From the NCBI GenBank assembly GCA_965223245.1, contig CBDCVY010000013.1:2480001-2544000 (forward strand): a DNA stretch of 64,000 nucleotides. The letters run 5' to 3'. The notes beneath the pieces are model-generated. The model made no database searches. It saw nothing but the letters and a program-made list of their open reading frames with translations, and was not told where the DNA came from. How positions within the stretch are numbered: the stretch's first letter is position 1; the number at the start of each line of letters is the position of its first letter. Of this stretch, positions 42,185-51,237 are shown piece by piece. The stretch is from CBDCVY01 sp965223245. Lineage in GTDB: Bacteria; Nitrospinota; Nitrospinia; Nitrospinales; Nitrospinaceae. Made by a program: the position numbers and the translations under genes.

Positions 42185-42814
42185 ATGAACACCGCAAAAA
42201 ATATTTTATGGAATGTCCTGATGGCAGGGAGCCTGATGGGTTGGATGATTCTGCTGGGAAATGCCGGAACCGTAAAAGCCGAATCCGGCACGGATCAATT
42301 CAAGTTAGGTTACAAAGCTTATTTGATAGAGGACTATAAAACAGCACTGGATTACTGGCAGCCGCTTGCAAAGGCGGGAAACGCAGAGGCACAATATCAT
42401 TTGGGCATGATGTATTATAACGGACAAGGCGTGCCGGTGGATTTTGTTTCCGCTTCCAGGTTCTTTCGCTCCAGTGCCAACCAGGGGGACGCGGGAGCAC
42501 AGTACTTAATTGGAGAAATGCGGCTCAAGGGAAAGGGCGTGGCGCAAGACGCCGGCCTGGCCGGAGTCTGGTTTAAAAAAGCGGCACAGCAGGATTACCC
42601 CGATGCGCAATATGAATTGGGAGATTGGTATTTTGCCGGCAAAGGCGGCGAGCCGGATTACCTCAAAGCCTACGTTTGGTTTTCTCTTGCCGAGGCCAAC
42701 GGCATCCGGATTGACAATGCCAAACGTAAAAAAATTCTCACTGAACTGAGCGAACCGGAAATCAAAATGGCTCAACAATTGGCAGAGCAATGGTGGCAAC
42801 GTTGGGGGCATTAG
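42185..42814 (+). CDS. Exported Sel1-repeat protein
   Basis: 209 aa from ATG at 42185. Signal peptide MNTAKNILWNVLMAGSLMGW... ends near TVKAESG. Four Sel1-like units follow (YWQPLAKAGNAEAQYHLGMM; FRSSANQGDAGAQYLIGEMR; FKKAAQQDYPDAQYELGDWY; KAYVWFSLAEANG). Sel1 repeats are solenoid protein-binding modules common in secreted scaffolds. The gene closes the TPR/lipoprotein group. Downstream are AT-rich bases and a further secreted protein gene 145 bases away. Confidence 0.85.
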   Translation: MNTAKNILWNVLMAGSLMGWMILLGNAGTVKAESGTDQFKLGYKAYLIEDYKTALDYWQPLAKAGNAEAQYHLGMMYYNGQGVPVDFVSASRFFRSSANQGDAGAQYLIGEMRLKGKGVAQDAGLAGVWFKKAAQQDYPDAQYELGDWYFAGKGGEPDYLKAYVWFSLAEANGIRIDNAKRKKILTELSEPEIKMAQQLAEQWWQRWGH

Positions 42815-42958
42815 GCTTTTTTCCATTAAAACTTTTGTTTTGAATTTAATTTTTAAGGATATAATCGCATTAGATACTCATTACCTTTTGTTTCTTAATG
42901 TTTGCAAAACAAACTTCTTCCCGGCTCTCAAATCTTATTTATATGAAAGGATAAAGTC

Positions 42959-43312
42959 ATGCAGTTCATTCTAAAATTAAAAGCATTCATTCTAATTGGT
43001 TTTCTTGTTCTTCCCGGATTATCCTTTTCTGGTTCTGAAGGAAAAATTATTGATAACGACGGTTCCAAATTGCGTATCATTTCCCCTGAAAATGGAACCA
43101 TTGTAGGTGAGACCGTAGAGATTCTTTATGAGCTCAAAAAAGGAACACAGGCGGATCATGTTCATGCTTATGTGGATGGAAAATATCAAAAAGGATTTAA
43201 AGGAACTTTGAAGGGACTTTCCAAGGGCAGTCATGAAATTGTCCTCAAAGTTGCGAACTCGGATCACGATATTATTGCCGTATCTGCAAAGACAAGAGTT
43301 GAGGTTAGATAG
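42959..43312 (+). CDS. Secreted Ig-like-fold protein of unknown function
   Basis: 117 aa. Signal peptide ends near LPGLSFSGS. The ~90-residue mature domain is beta-rich with the order SPENGTIVGETVEILYELKK ... VDGKYQKGFKGTLKG ... GSHEIVLKVANSD, typical of bacterial Ig-like domains that bind surfaces or chaperone metal sites. A GAAAGGATAAAGTC site fixes the ATG. It is the last plus-strand gene before a 600-base repeat zone. Confidence 0.65.
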   Translation: MQFILKLKAFILIGFLVLPGLSFSGSEGKIIDNDGSKLRIISPENGTIVGETVEILYELKKGTQADHVHAYVDGKYQKGFKGTLKGLSKGSHEIVLKVANSDHDIIAVSAKTRVEVR

Positions 43313-43570
43313 TTTAGTCGCAAAGCGGGCGTTCTCATTCATTTTGTGTCTAGCCCCCTCATTCACCTTTTTTAAACGAGAGCTTATAACATAGGGCTGG
43401 AAACCAAACACAATAAACATAAAGAGGAGATCCATGCGCTTCCCCTTCCAGTCCTCGACTGGAGGAAACATTCAATCTTCGATAAGTTTTTGTTGATTCC
43501 ATATTTTTAAAAAATCTCGCGAAAATTGTATTTCCCGGCGGCCGGGGGCCGCGGGGAAGGCCTCGCCGCC

Positions 43571-43588
43571 AATATTTCATTTGCGATG
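43571..43588. repeat. Family 2 repeat, right end
   Basis: The sequence AATATTTCATTTGCGATG matches the right end of family 2 copies at 45861 and 47901. A GC-rich palindrome (GGCGGCCGGGGGCC) lies about 45 bases to its left at 43537. The left end is not clear. Confidence 0.5.
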
Positions 43589-43645
43589 TGTTGTCTTGCA
43601 AACTGTATCTTCAGAAACTTTTCCTCAGTCATTTTTCAATATTCT

Positions 43646-43758
43646 TAAAACCCCAGGCGGTCAATCACTCCGGCCCTCTTTAAAAAGAGGGCGAACATGG
43701 GTTTTCAAATTTAAAATTCTTTTGTTTTGTATAGTGTTCATATGTTATGCAAAGGTCT
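43646..43758 (+). repeat. MITE-like element, family 1, left-truncated copy
   Basis: Contains AACCCCAGGCGGTCAATCAC, CCCTCTTTAAAAAGAGGGCG and the right end TTATGCAAAGGTCT (43745-43758). The left inverted end is missing. The same order as in the full copy at 26069. Confidence 0.8.
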
Positions 43759-43943
43759 ATTTTTAGACAGGGTTTGAAATTGGTTCATAATCTCAATTGC
43801 TCTGTAATAATTCATTAAGCTTTACGACTAAAGGGGAAACTTTGGGGAGGGTTTTGTATCTAATATATAAGCGGGTGTTTGAAATTTAAATGCCTTGCAA
43901 GAGGAGGGTCATTATTTCTTAAGTCTATTTTAAGGAGAAATAT

Positions 43944-44312
43944 CATGAGCAAAGAATATTTTCCCTCTTGTTTTAGAAAAGGTTTGGAATCTTCTCAAAC
44001 CACATCCTCTCAACCTACAACTAAAAAAGAATTGAATCACATCTCACCTAGGGGCTGGGGATTTTACTTTTTGTTTTCCTAAGTGGGTGTGTTGGGTCTT
44101 CGTCTTATATAGCAGAAAATGGAGATGACTTTTATGCAAAAAAAGCTGAGCGGGAAGCATATTGCAGAGAATTTTCCCATCAACTCCATCCGGCGTATCC
44201 CACCCGAAGAGGCGTTAAGACCAATTTCTGGTTCACCCGGGATTACGACCTATGTTTAGAAGGGCTGGAGAATCAGGCGAAGAGAATGAATCAAGGATTT
44301 CCGATTTATTAA
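43944..44312 (+). pseudogene. Frameshifted small lipoprotein-like gene
   Basis: A good site (TTAAGGAGAAATATC) precedes ATG at 43944, whose frame (MSKEYFPSCFRKGLESSQTT) stops at 44080. In the -1 frame the same region reads GLGILLFVFLSGCVGSS, a clear lipobox, and continues protein-like to TAA at 44312 (EREAYCREFSHQLHP; WFTRDYDLCLEGLENQAKR). A one-base indel near 44055 probably split one gene, or a downstream frame is started from an uncommon codon. Cys and charged residues in the tail resemble the small lipoprotein at 41420. Confidence 0.45.
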
Positions 44313-45002
44313 ATTACCATGAACATTTTTGTTTTAGATTTAAATGTAAAACGGTGCGCCCGCTATCATTGCGATAAACATGTGGTGAGTTGAATTACTT
44401 ATCCTTCTCACTAGAAGAACTCCTCCTTCCGTTGCAACCCTGAAAACCTTTCCCCAAGAATTTTTTCATATCTCCCACCCAAATGATCATCCAAAAATGT
44501 CGGTTTTTTTATTTTATTAATGGGTACCATTTTTTTTGGCAGGAGGATTTTTTAATCACACCATTAAAGCTGTTACCGCTATGCGCTAGAGTAAAAAAAT
44601 AAGAGTTGAGTCAGATAAATATTAGAAACAGATTCATCTAATGGGAACGTATTTGAAAAATGCGCAACTATCTTCTGGTATTCTTTCCTCTTGAAAAAAT
44701 TTGGAAAGTCCAAGGTCAAGCCCATCTTAATTGGGGAATTCTGATATATAGTCTTCCCGAAAAAAATATTTTCGCAGAAGTTGTGTCTATTTTTACTCTT
44801 TTACTTTTGCGCTGTATTGGGCCATTGTTTTTTTCATTCAGGCTGGGCTTGGGATTGCCTTCCTCAAAAAAATTTGAAATAATCTTTCTTAATTCCAAAG
44901 CTTGGACATCCATAAGATGGAGTTTCATGTGGCAATTTACCCTGGAGGGTAATGGACTAAGCCATACAGAAAGGATAACGTTTAATCAGGCAACGGTAAA
45001 AA
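44313..45002. other. Intergenic stretch with no supported gene
   Basis: A 118-residue plus-strand frame (44660-45016) overlaps the next gene start and lacks a ribosome site; its composition does not look like a protein. No repeat copies seen. Confidence 0.4.
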
Positions 45003-45308
45003 ATGAAAATCCTTGAAATATTAAAATTTTTAAGAAAAACCCCCGACTTGCGGCACCTGTCGAAACTTCCGAAAAAGGTGGAAGCGCTGGAGGAAAAAAT
45101 TTCCTCGCTTGAAGAACGTTTTGAGGCTTTGAAAATCCAATCCCAAAAAGAATCCACTTCTAAAGATGGCCCGTCCCTGTGCAACGTCTGTGGGCAATAT
45201 ACGTTAAAACGGGACCCGGATATCCCACCCAAATTGAGTCCCAAACCGGGAAAAAACATCACCGTGTATTTCTGGACTTGTGAGTGTGGTAATAGAGGTT
45301 ACCGTTGA
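45003..45308 (+). CDS. Coiled-coil plus zinc-ribbon protein
   Basis: 101 aa. Residues 1-50 form a charged heptad-rich helix (KLPKKVEALEEKISSLEERF). Residues 58-101 contain CNVCG and CECG, two Cys pairs that can bind one zinc ion, separated by an aromatic stretch (NITVYFWT). No nuclease or other enzymatic motif. Such small zinc ribbons often sit in mobile or phage-related regions; this one is flanked by repeat elements. No clear ribosome site precedes the ATG, which lowers confidence in the exact start. Confidence 0.55.
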   Translation: MKILEILKFLRKTPDLRHLSKLPKKVEALEEKISSLEERFEALKIQSQKESTSKDGPSLCNVCGQYTLKRDPDIPPKLSPKPGKNITVYFWTCECGNRGYR

Positions 45309-45649
45309 AAAGAAATTCGATCTGTTAATTTCGCAAACCACCGAATCAGAATATACCAAACATCAGGAAAAGCGATAAGGTTCTATATATAGAGGTTCGT
45401 TTTCGGAAGAAACAGGTAAAGAAAAATAGCAAACCCTGGAATTTCATACATTCACTGCCGCTTCTCCCCATTAAAAGCTTTTGATTGACCTTTTTTCGCA
45501 GGCCATGCCGGACCAGTATAAAAATAAAAATCCCGTTTTAGCATATCGCCATTTTTACTTGGGTGAAAAACAGAAGCTGTTTCAATGGACTCAAAGAAAA
45601 CCGCCCCGAGGGATTCCCCCTTTATTCTTAATAGATTTTCTACAGGAAC

Positions 45650-45795
45650 AGATCTTTGCGTAACCACAAAGTTGGAAAACCCCCGTATGTGAATCACCCC
45701 AACTCTCTTTAGGAAGGAGACCTTTGCATAAGTGGAAAATTTAAATAAAACACAAAAAATATTAAAAGAGGAAGTTGATGTTCGCCCTCTTTCCC
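45650..45795. repeat. MITE-like element, family 1, nested partial copies
   Basis: A left part (AGATCTTTGCGTAACCAC, 45650-45667, with GTGAATCACCCC) is interrupted at 45718 by AGACCTTTGCATAAGTGG, which continues as the right half of another copy in inverted orientation. This is nested insertion or recombination between copies. Confidence 0.65.
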
Positions 45796-45860
45796 AATCT
45801 AGCGATTGGATGCAGCAGGAATATTCGAAAGCTTTGTGAATATATGGTATTGAAATAAAA

Positions 45861-45946
45861 TCATCGCAAAAGAATGCTCCAACCGGCCGGGGGCCGGGCC
45901 GGGGTGATTGACCACTCGCCGTGGCGGCAGCTTTTATTTGCGATGA
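45861..45946. repeat. Family 2 repeat, complete copy
   Basis: 86 bp bounded by TCATCGCAAAAGAATG and CTTTTATTTGCGATGA, which are imperfect inverted repeats, around the GC-rich centre CCGGCCGGGGGCCGGGCCGG. Non-coding; a second small MITE-like family in this window. Confidence 0.65.
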
Positions 45947-46019
45947 TCGGTAGTGAATTCCGTATCCCCAGAAACTTTTTGGAAGTTAAATTTACCTTCA
46001 AGGATTTTATAAAAAAAGA

Positions 46020-46207
46020 AAAAGGAAAAATCCCCCCAGCCCCCTTCAAAAAGGGGGAGCGCATCGGTCACCTCTCTAAGTTTATTGTGTTTTGTTCAAT
46101 AGTTACTGTTATGCAAAGGTCTCTTTAGGAAAGAGGGCGAACATGATGGACTCCCTTTTTAAAGTTTATTGTGTTTCATTCCATATTCTCACTTATGCAA
46201 AGGTCCC
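46020..46207 (+). repeat. MITE-like element, family 1, two partial copies in tandem
   Basis: Core and right end (CCTTCAAAAAGGGGGAGCGC; TTATGCAAAGGTCTCTTTAG) are followed directly by a second fragment (GAAAGAGGGCGAACATGATG to ACTTATGCAAAGGTCC). They lie immediately upstream of the second ParDE module. Confidence 0.7.
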
Positions 46208-46303
46208 TTTGGGGAAGGGGAAAGGAGCAATTGCTATATCGGATTTAATCCTATTAAATCTGACATTATGATATAGTACTAAGACTAGAAAGGAGTGTTG
46301 GTC

Positions 46304-46555
46304 ATGACAAAATTTTCAATCACCATGCCAGACGAAATGGGAAAATACATTCAAAAAACCATGAAAACCCGCCAGTTTGAAAACACCAGTGAGTATTTTC
46401 GTCATTTAGTGCGTCAAGATCAAGAGCGAGAAAATAAGGCAACTGAATTACGGAAACTGCTGGATGAAGCCGAAGCCAGCGGTATCAGTAAACGAAAAAT
46501 TCCTGAAATTATGAAAGACGCGGAAAAACGGTTGCACAAACATGGCAAGCTATAA
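46304..46555 (+). CDS. parD: ParD-type antitoxin, second module
   Basis: 83 aa from ATG at 46304 after AAAGGAGTGTTGGTC. The ribbon-helix-helix begins MTKFSITMPDEMGKYIQKTM and continues with NTSEYFRHLVRQDQE, which binds the operator. The C-terminal Lys/Glu-rich part contacts the toxin. The gene overlaps the ParE gene by 14 bases. It differs from the first antitoxin (26540) in sequence, so the two systems are not recent copies of each other. Confidence 0.85.
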   Translation: MTKFSITMPDEMGKYIQKTMKTRQFENTSEYFRHLVRQDQERENKATELRKLLDEAEASGISKRKIPEIMKDAEKRLHKHGKL

Positions 46556-46832
46556 CCTCTCTAATGAGGCCGATGCCGACCTGGATCAAATCTACGAATC
46601 TTCGTTTTTAAATTTTGGCTTAGAACAAACACAGAAGTACTTTCTAGGTTTCCACGAATGCTTCCGGACCTTAGCAGAAAATCCCCGCCTGGGCCGAGAC
46701 TACAGCCACGTAAAAAAAGGATACCGACGACATGAATATCAAAGCCACTCGGTTTACTACATGATCACTGCCCCTGATATTTTGGTTGTAAAAATCCTCC
46801 ACAAAAACCAAGATCCCGGAAAAAATTTATAG
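46542..46832 (+). CDS. parE: ParE-type toxin, second module
   Basis: 96 aa. Typical ParE order: YNLSNEADADLDQIYESSFL, a helix with EQTQKYFLGFHECFRTLAEN, PRLGRDYSHVKKGYRRHEYQ, then SVYYMITAPDILVVKILHKN. ParE proteins target gyrase. The start overlaps the antitoxin end by 14 bases, so translation is coupled. A bidirectional terminator lies about 90 bases downstream. Confidence 0.87.
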   Translation: MASYNLSNEADADLDQIYESSFLNFGLEQTQKYFLGFHECFRTLAENPRLGRDYSHVKKGYRRHEYQSHSVYYMITAPDILVVKILHKNQDPGKNL

Positions 46833-46924
46833 AAGCACCTTCTCTGCCTTTATATTTCCAACAACAAAGATTTGCAATTTAGATTCATAGAGATTTTTTG
46901 GCGAGCAGGAATCCATCCCAATAA

Positions 46925-46959
46925 AAAAAGCCTGCGCTCGAAGACAACGCAGGCTTTTT
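46925..46959. terminator. Bidirectional rho-independent terminator
   Basis: Perfect 12-bp stem AAAAAGCCTGCG/CGCAGGCTTTTT with an 11-base loop, A-rich before and T-rich after. It serves both the plus-strand ParDE pair and the minus-strand Hsp20 gene. Confidence 0.9.
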
Positions 46960-46971
46960 GGATAAGAAGGA

Positions 46972-47412
46972 TTAGGAGTTAATTTCGACCTTAACGGTCT
47001 TGGGTTTTACTTCCTCACGTTTCGGTAATACTAACGTTAAGACCCCATGCTCCAGCTTCGCAGCAATTTTTTCAGGGTCCACTCCGTCACCTAAAACGAA
47101 GGAACGTTCAAAACTTTGTGAAGTGAATTCACGCATATGATATTTTGCGCTTTCTTTTTCTTCATTCGTTTCTATATGACCTTTGAGGAACAGTTTGCCA
47201 TCGCGTGTTTCCACAGAGATGTCTTTATCGGTCATACCGGGAACCAGCGCAGTCAGCGTAAAGCCATCTTCGTTTTCGACAACATTCACTTTGACAGAAT
47301 CATTTTTTGCACCTGCCCACTCGGGGTCCCAGCGCAAAGAACTATTAAAAATAGGATCGTTATCAAAAAAACGATCAATCAAATTATTAGGCTTGTAAGT
47401 TACAATGTTCAT
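46972..47412 (-). CDS. Hsp20/alpha-crystallin small heat-shock protein
   Basis: 146 aa from ATG at 47412, placed 5-8 bases after AAGGAGGTCA; an ATG directly before it is too close to that site. The alpha-crystallin domain (about 40-140) shows VNVVENEDGFTLTALVPGMT, DKDISVETRDGKLFLKGHIE and ERSFVLGDGVDPEKIAAKLE, and the GVLTLVLPK strand is present. The family holds unfolding proteins until Hsp70 can refold them. It is only distantly related to the second Hsp20 at 63323. Confidence 0.9.
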   Translation of the reverse strand: MNIVTYKPNNLIDRFFDNDPIFNSSLRWDPEWAGAKNDSVKVNVVENEDGFTLTALVPGMTDKDISVETRDGKLFLKGHIETNEEKESAKYHMREFTSQSFERSFVLGDGVDPEKIAAKLEHGVLTLVLPKREEVKPKTVKVEINS

Positions 47413-47599
47413 CATTGACCTCCTTTTTGCCATCCTTAAGATACAGGTATTAATAAACGGTTATTTGTTTTTCGAGTCGGTGCTCATTCAACTCATCCTG
47501 CTTAGTAAATAAAATCGCCCAAGAACCCTGTCAAGGTACGGGCAAATTTTTTTTTAAATTTTTTTGGGGAATTTTTAAAAGTTCCTTATATAGAGACTT

Positions 47600-47680
47600 T
47601 TGCGTAAGTGGAAATTTTGCATAAAACACAAAAAATATTAAAAGGAAGATCGATGTGCTCCCCCTTTCCAATCTAGCGAT
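47600..47680 (-). repeat. MITE-like element, family 1, inverted right half
   Basis: Reads GAGACTTTTGCGTAAGTGGA then AACACAAAAAATATTAAAAG, the reverse complement of the right half of family 1. It closely parallels the inverted half at 45718. Confidence 0.65.
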
Positions 47681-47900
47681 TGGGAGCAACTTTGATCCTC
47701 GAGAACTTTGTGAAGCTATACATTGAAATTAAATCATCGAGAATAAATGTTCCCTCCGGGCGTGGCCCGGAAACCCCTGGAGGTGAATCACCCCACCCCT
47801 CTTTAAAAAAGAGGGAGCACATCCGCTTTTAATTTTTTTATTTTTCCTTGAAGGTAAACTTTACTTTGGAAAAGGTTCTGTGAATTCGGCATTCACGCCA

Positions 47901-48007
47901 ACTCATCAGAAATTCAAGTTGCCTGCGGCGGTTACGCCGCAAAAGCCCCGATTGTCAATCCCCCCGCCGCGGGGCAGGCCCCGCTGCCAATATTTCATTT
48001 GCGATGA
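47901..48007. repeat. Family 2 repeat copy
   Basis: Ends CTCATCAGAAATTCAAG and ATTTCATTTGCGATGAG; centre with CCGCCGCGGGGC palindrome. Part of family 1 (GATTGTCAATCCCCC) lies inside, so the families have recombined. Confidence 0.55.
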
Positions 48008-48388
48008 GTATAAGTAAATACAGTATTACCTCAAAGGTTTCGAAAATCTCAGTTGCCCCTCACGGCGAGTGAGTGCTTCCAATCGCTAGATTGGGAAAGG
48101 GGGCGATCATCGACTTCCGTTTTTTAATTTATTTCTCAAGGTAGACGCACCCGGATAAAACCGTAAAAGCTACTGATTTTTCTTAATTTTTCCCGGTCTC
48201 ATCCTGACTCAACCCTGAAAAATTCCCACAAAAATTTAAAACTTTTCTGTCGTCATTTTCAGCATTTGTCTGATTGTCGAGGCCAAACTGTATTTTTATT
48301 ATAAAGAAAGCTCCCTGAGGAACGCTTTGCAAGTTCTTTTTTTTGGGATGCAGTTTCAAGAGATTCGTTTCAGAAAGGCTTTATTTCT

Positions 48389-48913
48389 ATGTGCGGTCAA
48401 GATCACCTCACTCCCATTTATGATTCCAGTCTCAGCAGAATGGCGAAAATGTCAGATAATTTTCACACTCTGCTGTCTTACGACTCGGATTATATATCCC
48501 TGAAAATTTGGCAGAATATTATTCACTTGGATGGACAAATACTGCAGGAATGCGCGGCCAAGGAAACTTGCATCTATCTCTTTCATCCTTCTTCTTACTC
48601 CAAAGAAAATGAAATTCAAATTCATAACAGGGTCCATATAAAAAACAATTCGATGAGCTCGGTTTTAAATTTATCGATTCTTTCGAAAAAAAGTGGAAAA
48701 GAAATCTTATCGGTGAGAGAACTCTCACCCCACAAAGAGTTACAGTTCGAGTTTAAACAGGAAGGAGTGTTTGAACTGATCTACTCTTTTGTAAACCAAC
48801 AGAAATTCGAGAGGCAACTTATTCAAGTGATTCCCCAAAGCGATGCCTCCGAACCCTATCCCCCCAACTTCAACCCTGACCTCAATCCCCATTGGGCCAA
48901 ACGGATTTATTAG
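48389..48913 (+). CDS. Protein of unknown function (174 aa)
   Basis: A soluble protein starting MCGQDHLTPIYDSSLSRMAK, with no signal peptide or membrane span. The middle reads NRVHIKNNSMSSVLNLSILS, then beta-rich segments. The end is Pro/Asn-rich (PYPPNFNPDLNPHWAKR). No family recognised. Only a weak GAAAGG lies before the ATG, at an unusual distance. It lies alone between repeat-rich DNA and a Fic gene in the opposite direction. Confidence 0.5.
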   Translation: MCGQDHLTPIYDSSLSRMAKMSDNFHTLLSYDSDYISLKIWQNIIHLDGQILQECAAKETCIYLFHPSSYSKENEIQIHNRVHIKNNSMSSVLNLSILSKKSGKEILSVRELSPHKELQFEFKQEGVFELIYSFVNQQKFERQLIQVIPQSDASEPYPPNFNPDLNPHWAKRIY

Positions 48914-49035
48914 TTTTAAACCGGCCTAAAATTTTTTCAAAAAAAACCTTAGGCCATTTATTTTTACATTTGGAAACAACGTTTGAACTGCCTTTTCGAA
49001 ATAGTCGCCTCTACCTATGATTGTTCTGAATCGCT

Positions 49036-50136
49036 TCAATCCTCTACCAGGGTATAGCTGGTGCTGCGTCCGCCTTCCGGGCTTTGGATGAGAACATTCC
49101 ATTCCATCAATTCTCGTATATCGCGCAACGCCGTATCCTGCGAGCATTTTGCGATTTTGGCATATTTCGATGTAGTCAGTTTCCCCTCAAATCCATCAAT
49201 CAGCATGTTGATGATTTTACGCTGACGTTCCTGAACAGGATGTTGATTCAAACGATCCCATAGCTTTGCCTTATAAATCACATGCGAAGTGATATCCTCA
49301 GCAGATTCAATAGCACGTTTTAGACATATCAGGAACCATTCCAACCAGGGCGTAATATCCATACCGCCCCGCTGCGTGGTTTCAAGACAACGGTAATAAG
49401 CATCCCTCTCTTTTTCGATGTATGCAGACATGCTATAAAATCGCTGCGCATTGTTATCCGAACGCGCGAGTGCCATATCCGCAATGGCGCGACCGATTCT
49501 TCCGTTTCCGTCTTCAAACGGATGAATGGTCACAAACCAGAGATGGGCTATCGCAGCTTTAATGACCGGATCTGTTGTCACCTCCTGATTAAACCATGAC
49601 AAGAAAACCCTCATTTCCTTCGCCAACCTATTCGCATGCGGCGCTTCAAAATGGATCGTTTCACGCCCGTAAGCTCCCGAAATAACCTGCATCACACCCG
49701 ATTTTGTGGTGCGCCACTTTCCAACGTTGATTTTATGCAGTCCGCTTCGCCCTGTCGGGAATAGAGCGCTATGCCAACCAAACAGTCGATCTTTGGTCAA
49801 GGCATCTTTATAGTTTTGTGTCGCATCCAACATCATATCCACGATACCCTCTATATCACGGCGAACCGGGGCGGTTCCTCCTATATCCACGCCCAGCCGT
49901 CTGGCAATGGACGAGCGGACTTGGTGGGAATCGAGAACTTCTCCCTCTATCGCACTTGATTTCACAACATCGGCGGTCAGAACATTCAGGTTGGCTTCAT
50001 TTCTGAGGTCAAAGCCAAGACCGCTCATACGCCCCAACAGCAACCCTTGTTTATGGCGCACTTCTGCCAACAGAGAAGCCAGAACCCCCGGGTCCCACGT
50101 AAATTCCGGCCAAAGGTCTATCTGGTGAATATACAT
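49036..50136 (-). CDS. Fic-domain AMP-transferase with winged-helix tail
   Basis: 366 aa. The Fic motif HPFEDGNGRIGR lies near residues 203-214, with the active His first. The N-terminal part (WPEFTWDPGVLASLLAEVRH) matches DUF4172, common in this subfamily. A SSAIEGEVLDSHQVRSSIAR helix carries the inhibitory S/TxxxE/G element (residues about 60-72). The C-terminal 80 residues form a winged helix (KYAKIAKCSQDTALRDIREL), suggesting self-regulation through DNA. Fic proteins attach AMP to Thr or Tyr of target proteins. No antitoxin gene adjoins. Confidence 0.87.
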   Translation of the reverse strand: MYIHQIDLWPEFTWDPGVLASLLAEVRHKQGLLLGRMSGLGFDLRNEANLNVLTADVVKSSAIEGEVLDSHQVRSSIARRLGVDIGGTAPVRRDIEGIVDMMLDATQNYKDALTKDRLFGWHSALFPTGRSGLHKINVGKWRTTKSGVMQVISGAYGRETIHFEAPHANRLAKEMRVFLSWFNQEVTTDPVIKAAIAHLWFVTIHPFEDGNGRIGRAIADMALARSDNNAQRFYSMSAYIEKERDAYYRCLETTQRGGMDITPWLEWFLICLKRAIESAEDITSHVIYKAKLWDRLNQHPVQERQRKIINMLIDGFEGKLTTSKYAKIAKCSQDTALRDIRELMEWNVLIQSPEGGRSTSYTLVED

Positions 50137-50223
50137 ATTTATCTCCGCAAATTATGCGGTGATTATACCATGTTTTCACCGCACAAGGGGAACATAATTA
50201 CCGCTTTTGAAAAGGAAAAACTT

Positions 50224-51225
50224 TTATTGGGAAGCGTCTATGGCATCTCGGATTTCTTCAATCCAGGGACCGGGAAGGAGTTGGTCGAAATGGTCAATGT
50301 ATTTCAGGGACAGTTCTTGGAGCAAATCCGTATTGTGAGCCAGGCGTTCGACTTGAACCCAAAGATTCCATTCTTTTCTTAAACTCCAGTTCGGATCGTT
50401 CAACCGGGAATCCGGCAAACGGTAATGAAAGGTCGGGCGCGCTGAAGTCAGGTCATCATCAAGTTCTTTTTCAACTTTTTCTCTATCCAAAAAAGTAAAC
50501 AGCGGCAACAAATCTAATTCTCGATTGCGGGTCGGGTTATCCGACAAGTAATCCTCAATAAATTGATTTAAATCCGGTTGATATGCACAATTCATTATCT
50601 TAAGACAATACGATTCCGGAAACGAATTAATATAGGGAGAAATTTTTCGTGCCACATCCACATCAATGGACTCATGCAACCAATCGCTTAACAGGAGAAA
50701 CGCTCGCAAATGGTTGAGTATCGACTCCACTTTCAAAGACGGAACTTCGGGATTGATATGAACCCCAAAGGCAAACACAAAAGCTTCATCGGTACCTTTA
50801 ACATCCAGTTCTTTTAAACCATCGACTAACGCATCCAATTCATTCAAGCGATCCAAAGAGATGGCATCGGTAATCACCTCATACGGGACGACAGACTTAC
50901 TAATATCTCCCACAACTTCGCACAGCTTTTCCACTGCTTCATATTTAAGAAACCGCTCCAACTCGCTTTCATCCAGTTGGTCTTCGGAAGGTTTTCCCGG
51001 ATGCACCAGTTGCGTATCGAGTTGTACCGAAAAATCGCCTAACTTACTTTTTAAAATTTTGTAGTAATGCGCATTTATAGTTTGCAGGCTTCCGCCAAAA
51101 ATATCCTTAATTTTCTCGGCCACTTCCAGGGGATCTTCTGCGGCAAACTCGATTTCAAAACCAACGGTTCGCGTTTTACCCTCATCGTTTTGGATAATGG
51201 GAGGCAGTAAATAAAAATCATTCAT
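50224..51225 (-). CDS. Amidoligase-family protein
   Basis: 333 aa. The N-terminal block RTVGFEIEFAAEDPLEVAEK, then GDFSVQLDT, matches the start of Amidoligase_2 (PF12224), where Glu residues bind Mg-ATP. Members of this COOH-NH2 ligase group form peptide or amide bonds, for example in secondary-metabolite or cell-wall peptide synthesis. Mid-protein FAFGVHINPEVPSL also fits the family. A 99-residue coiled-coil protein is encoded 12 bases upstream on the same strand and may be its partner or substrate carrier. The substrate is unknown. Confidence 0.72.
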   Translation of the reverse strand: MNDFYLLPPIIQNDEGKTRTVGFEIEFAAEDPLEVAEKIKDIFGGSLQTINAHYYKILKSKLGDFSVQLDTQLVHPGKPSEDQLDESELERFLKYEAVEKLCEVVGDISKSVVPYEVITDAISLDRLNELDALVDGLKELDVKGTDEAFVFAFGVHINPEVPSLKVESILNHLRAFLLLSDWLHESIDVDVARKISPYINSFPESYCLKIMNCAYQPDLNQFIEDYLSDNPTRNRELDLLPLFTFLDREKVEKELDDDLTSARPTFHYRLPDSRLNDPNWSLRKEWNLWVQVERLAHNTDLLQELSLKYIDHFDQLLPGPWIEEIRDAIDASQ

Positions 51226-51237
51226 CCACTTCGTCCT

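Larger units (their letters stand above)
47434..48388. other. Repeat-rich intergenic zone
   Basis: About 950 bases without a gene. Holds an inverted right half of family 1 (47600-47680), a family 1 core (47768-47830), a family 2 copy (47901-48007) and a stretch with further GAGGGGGCGATCATC-type core sequence near 48100. Confidence 0.6.

Noticed and set aside
44660..45016. 118-residue plus-strand frame before the zinc-ribbon gene
   Set aside because: No ribosome site, odd hydrophobic composition, and overlap with the better-supported next gene.
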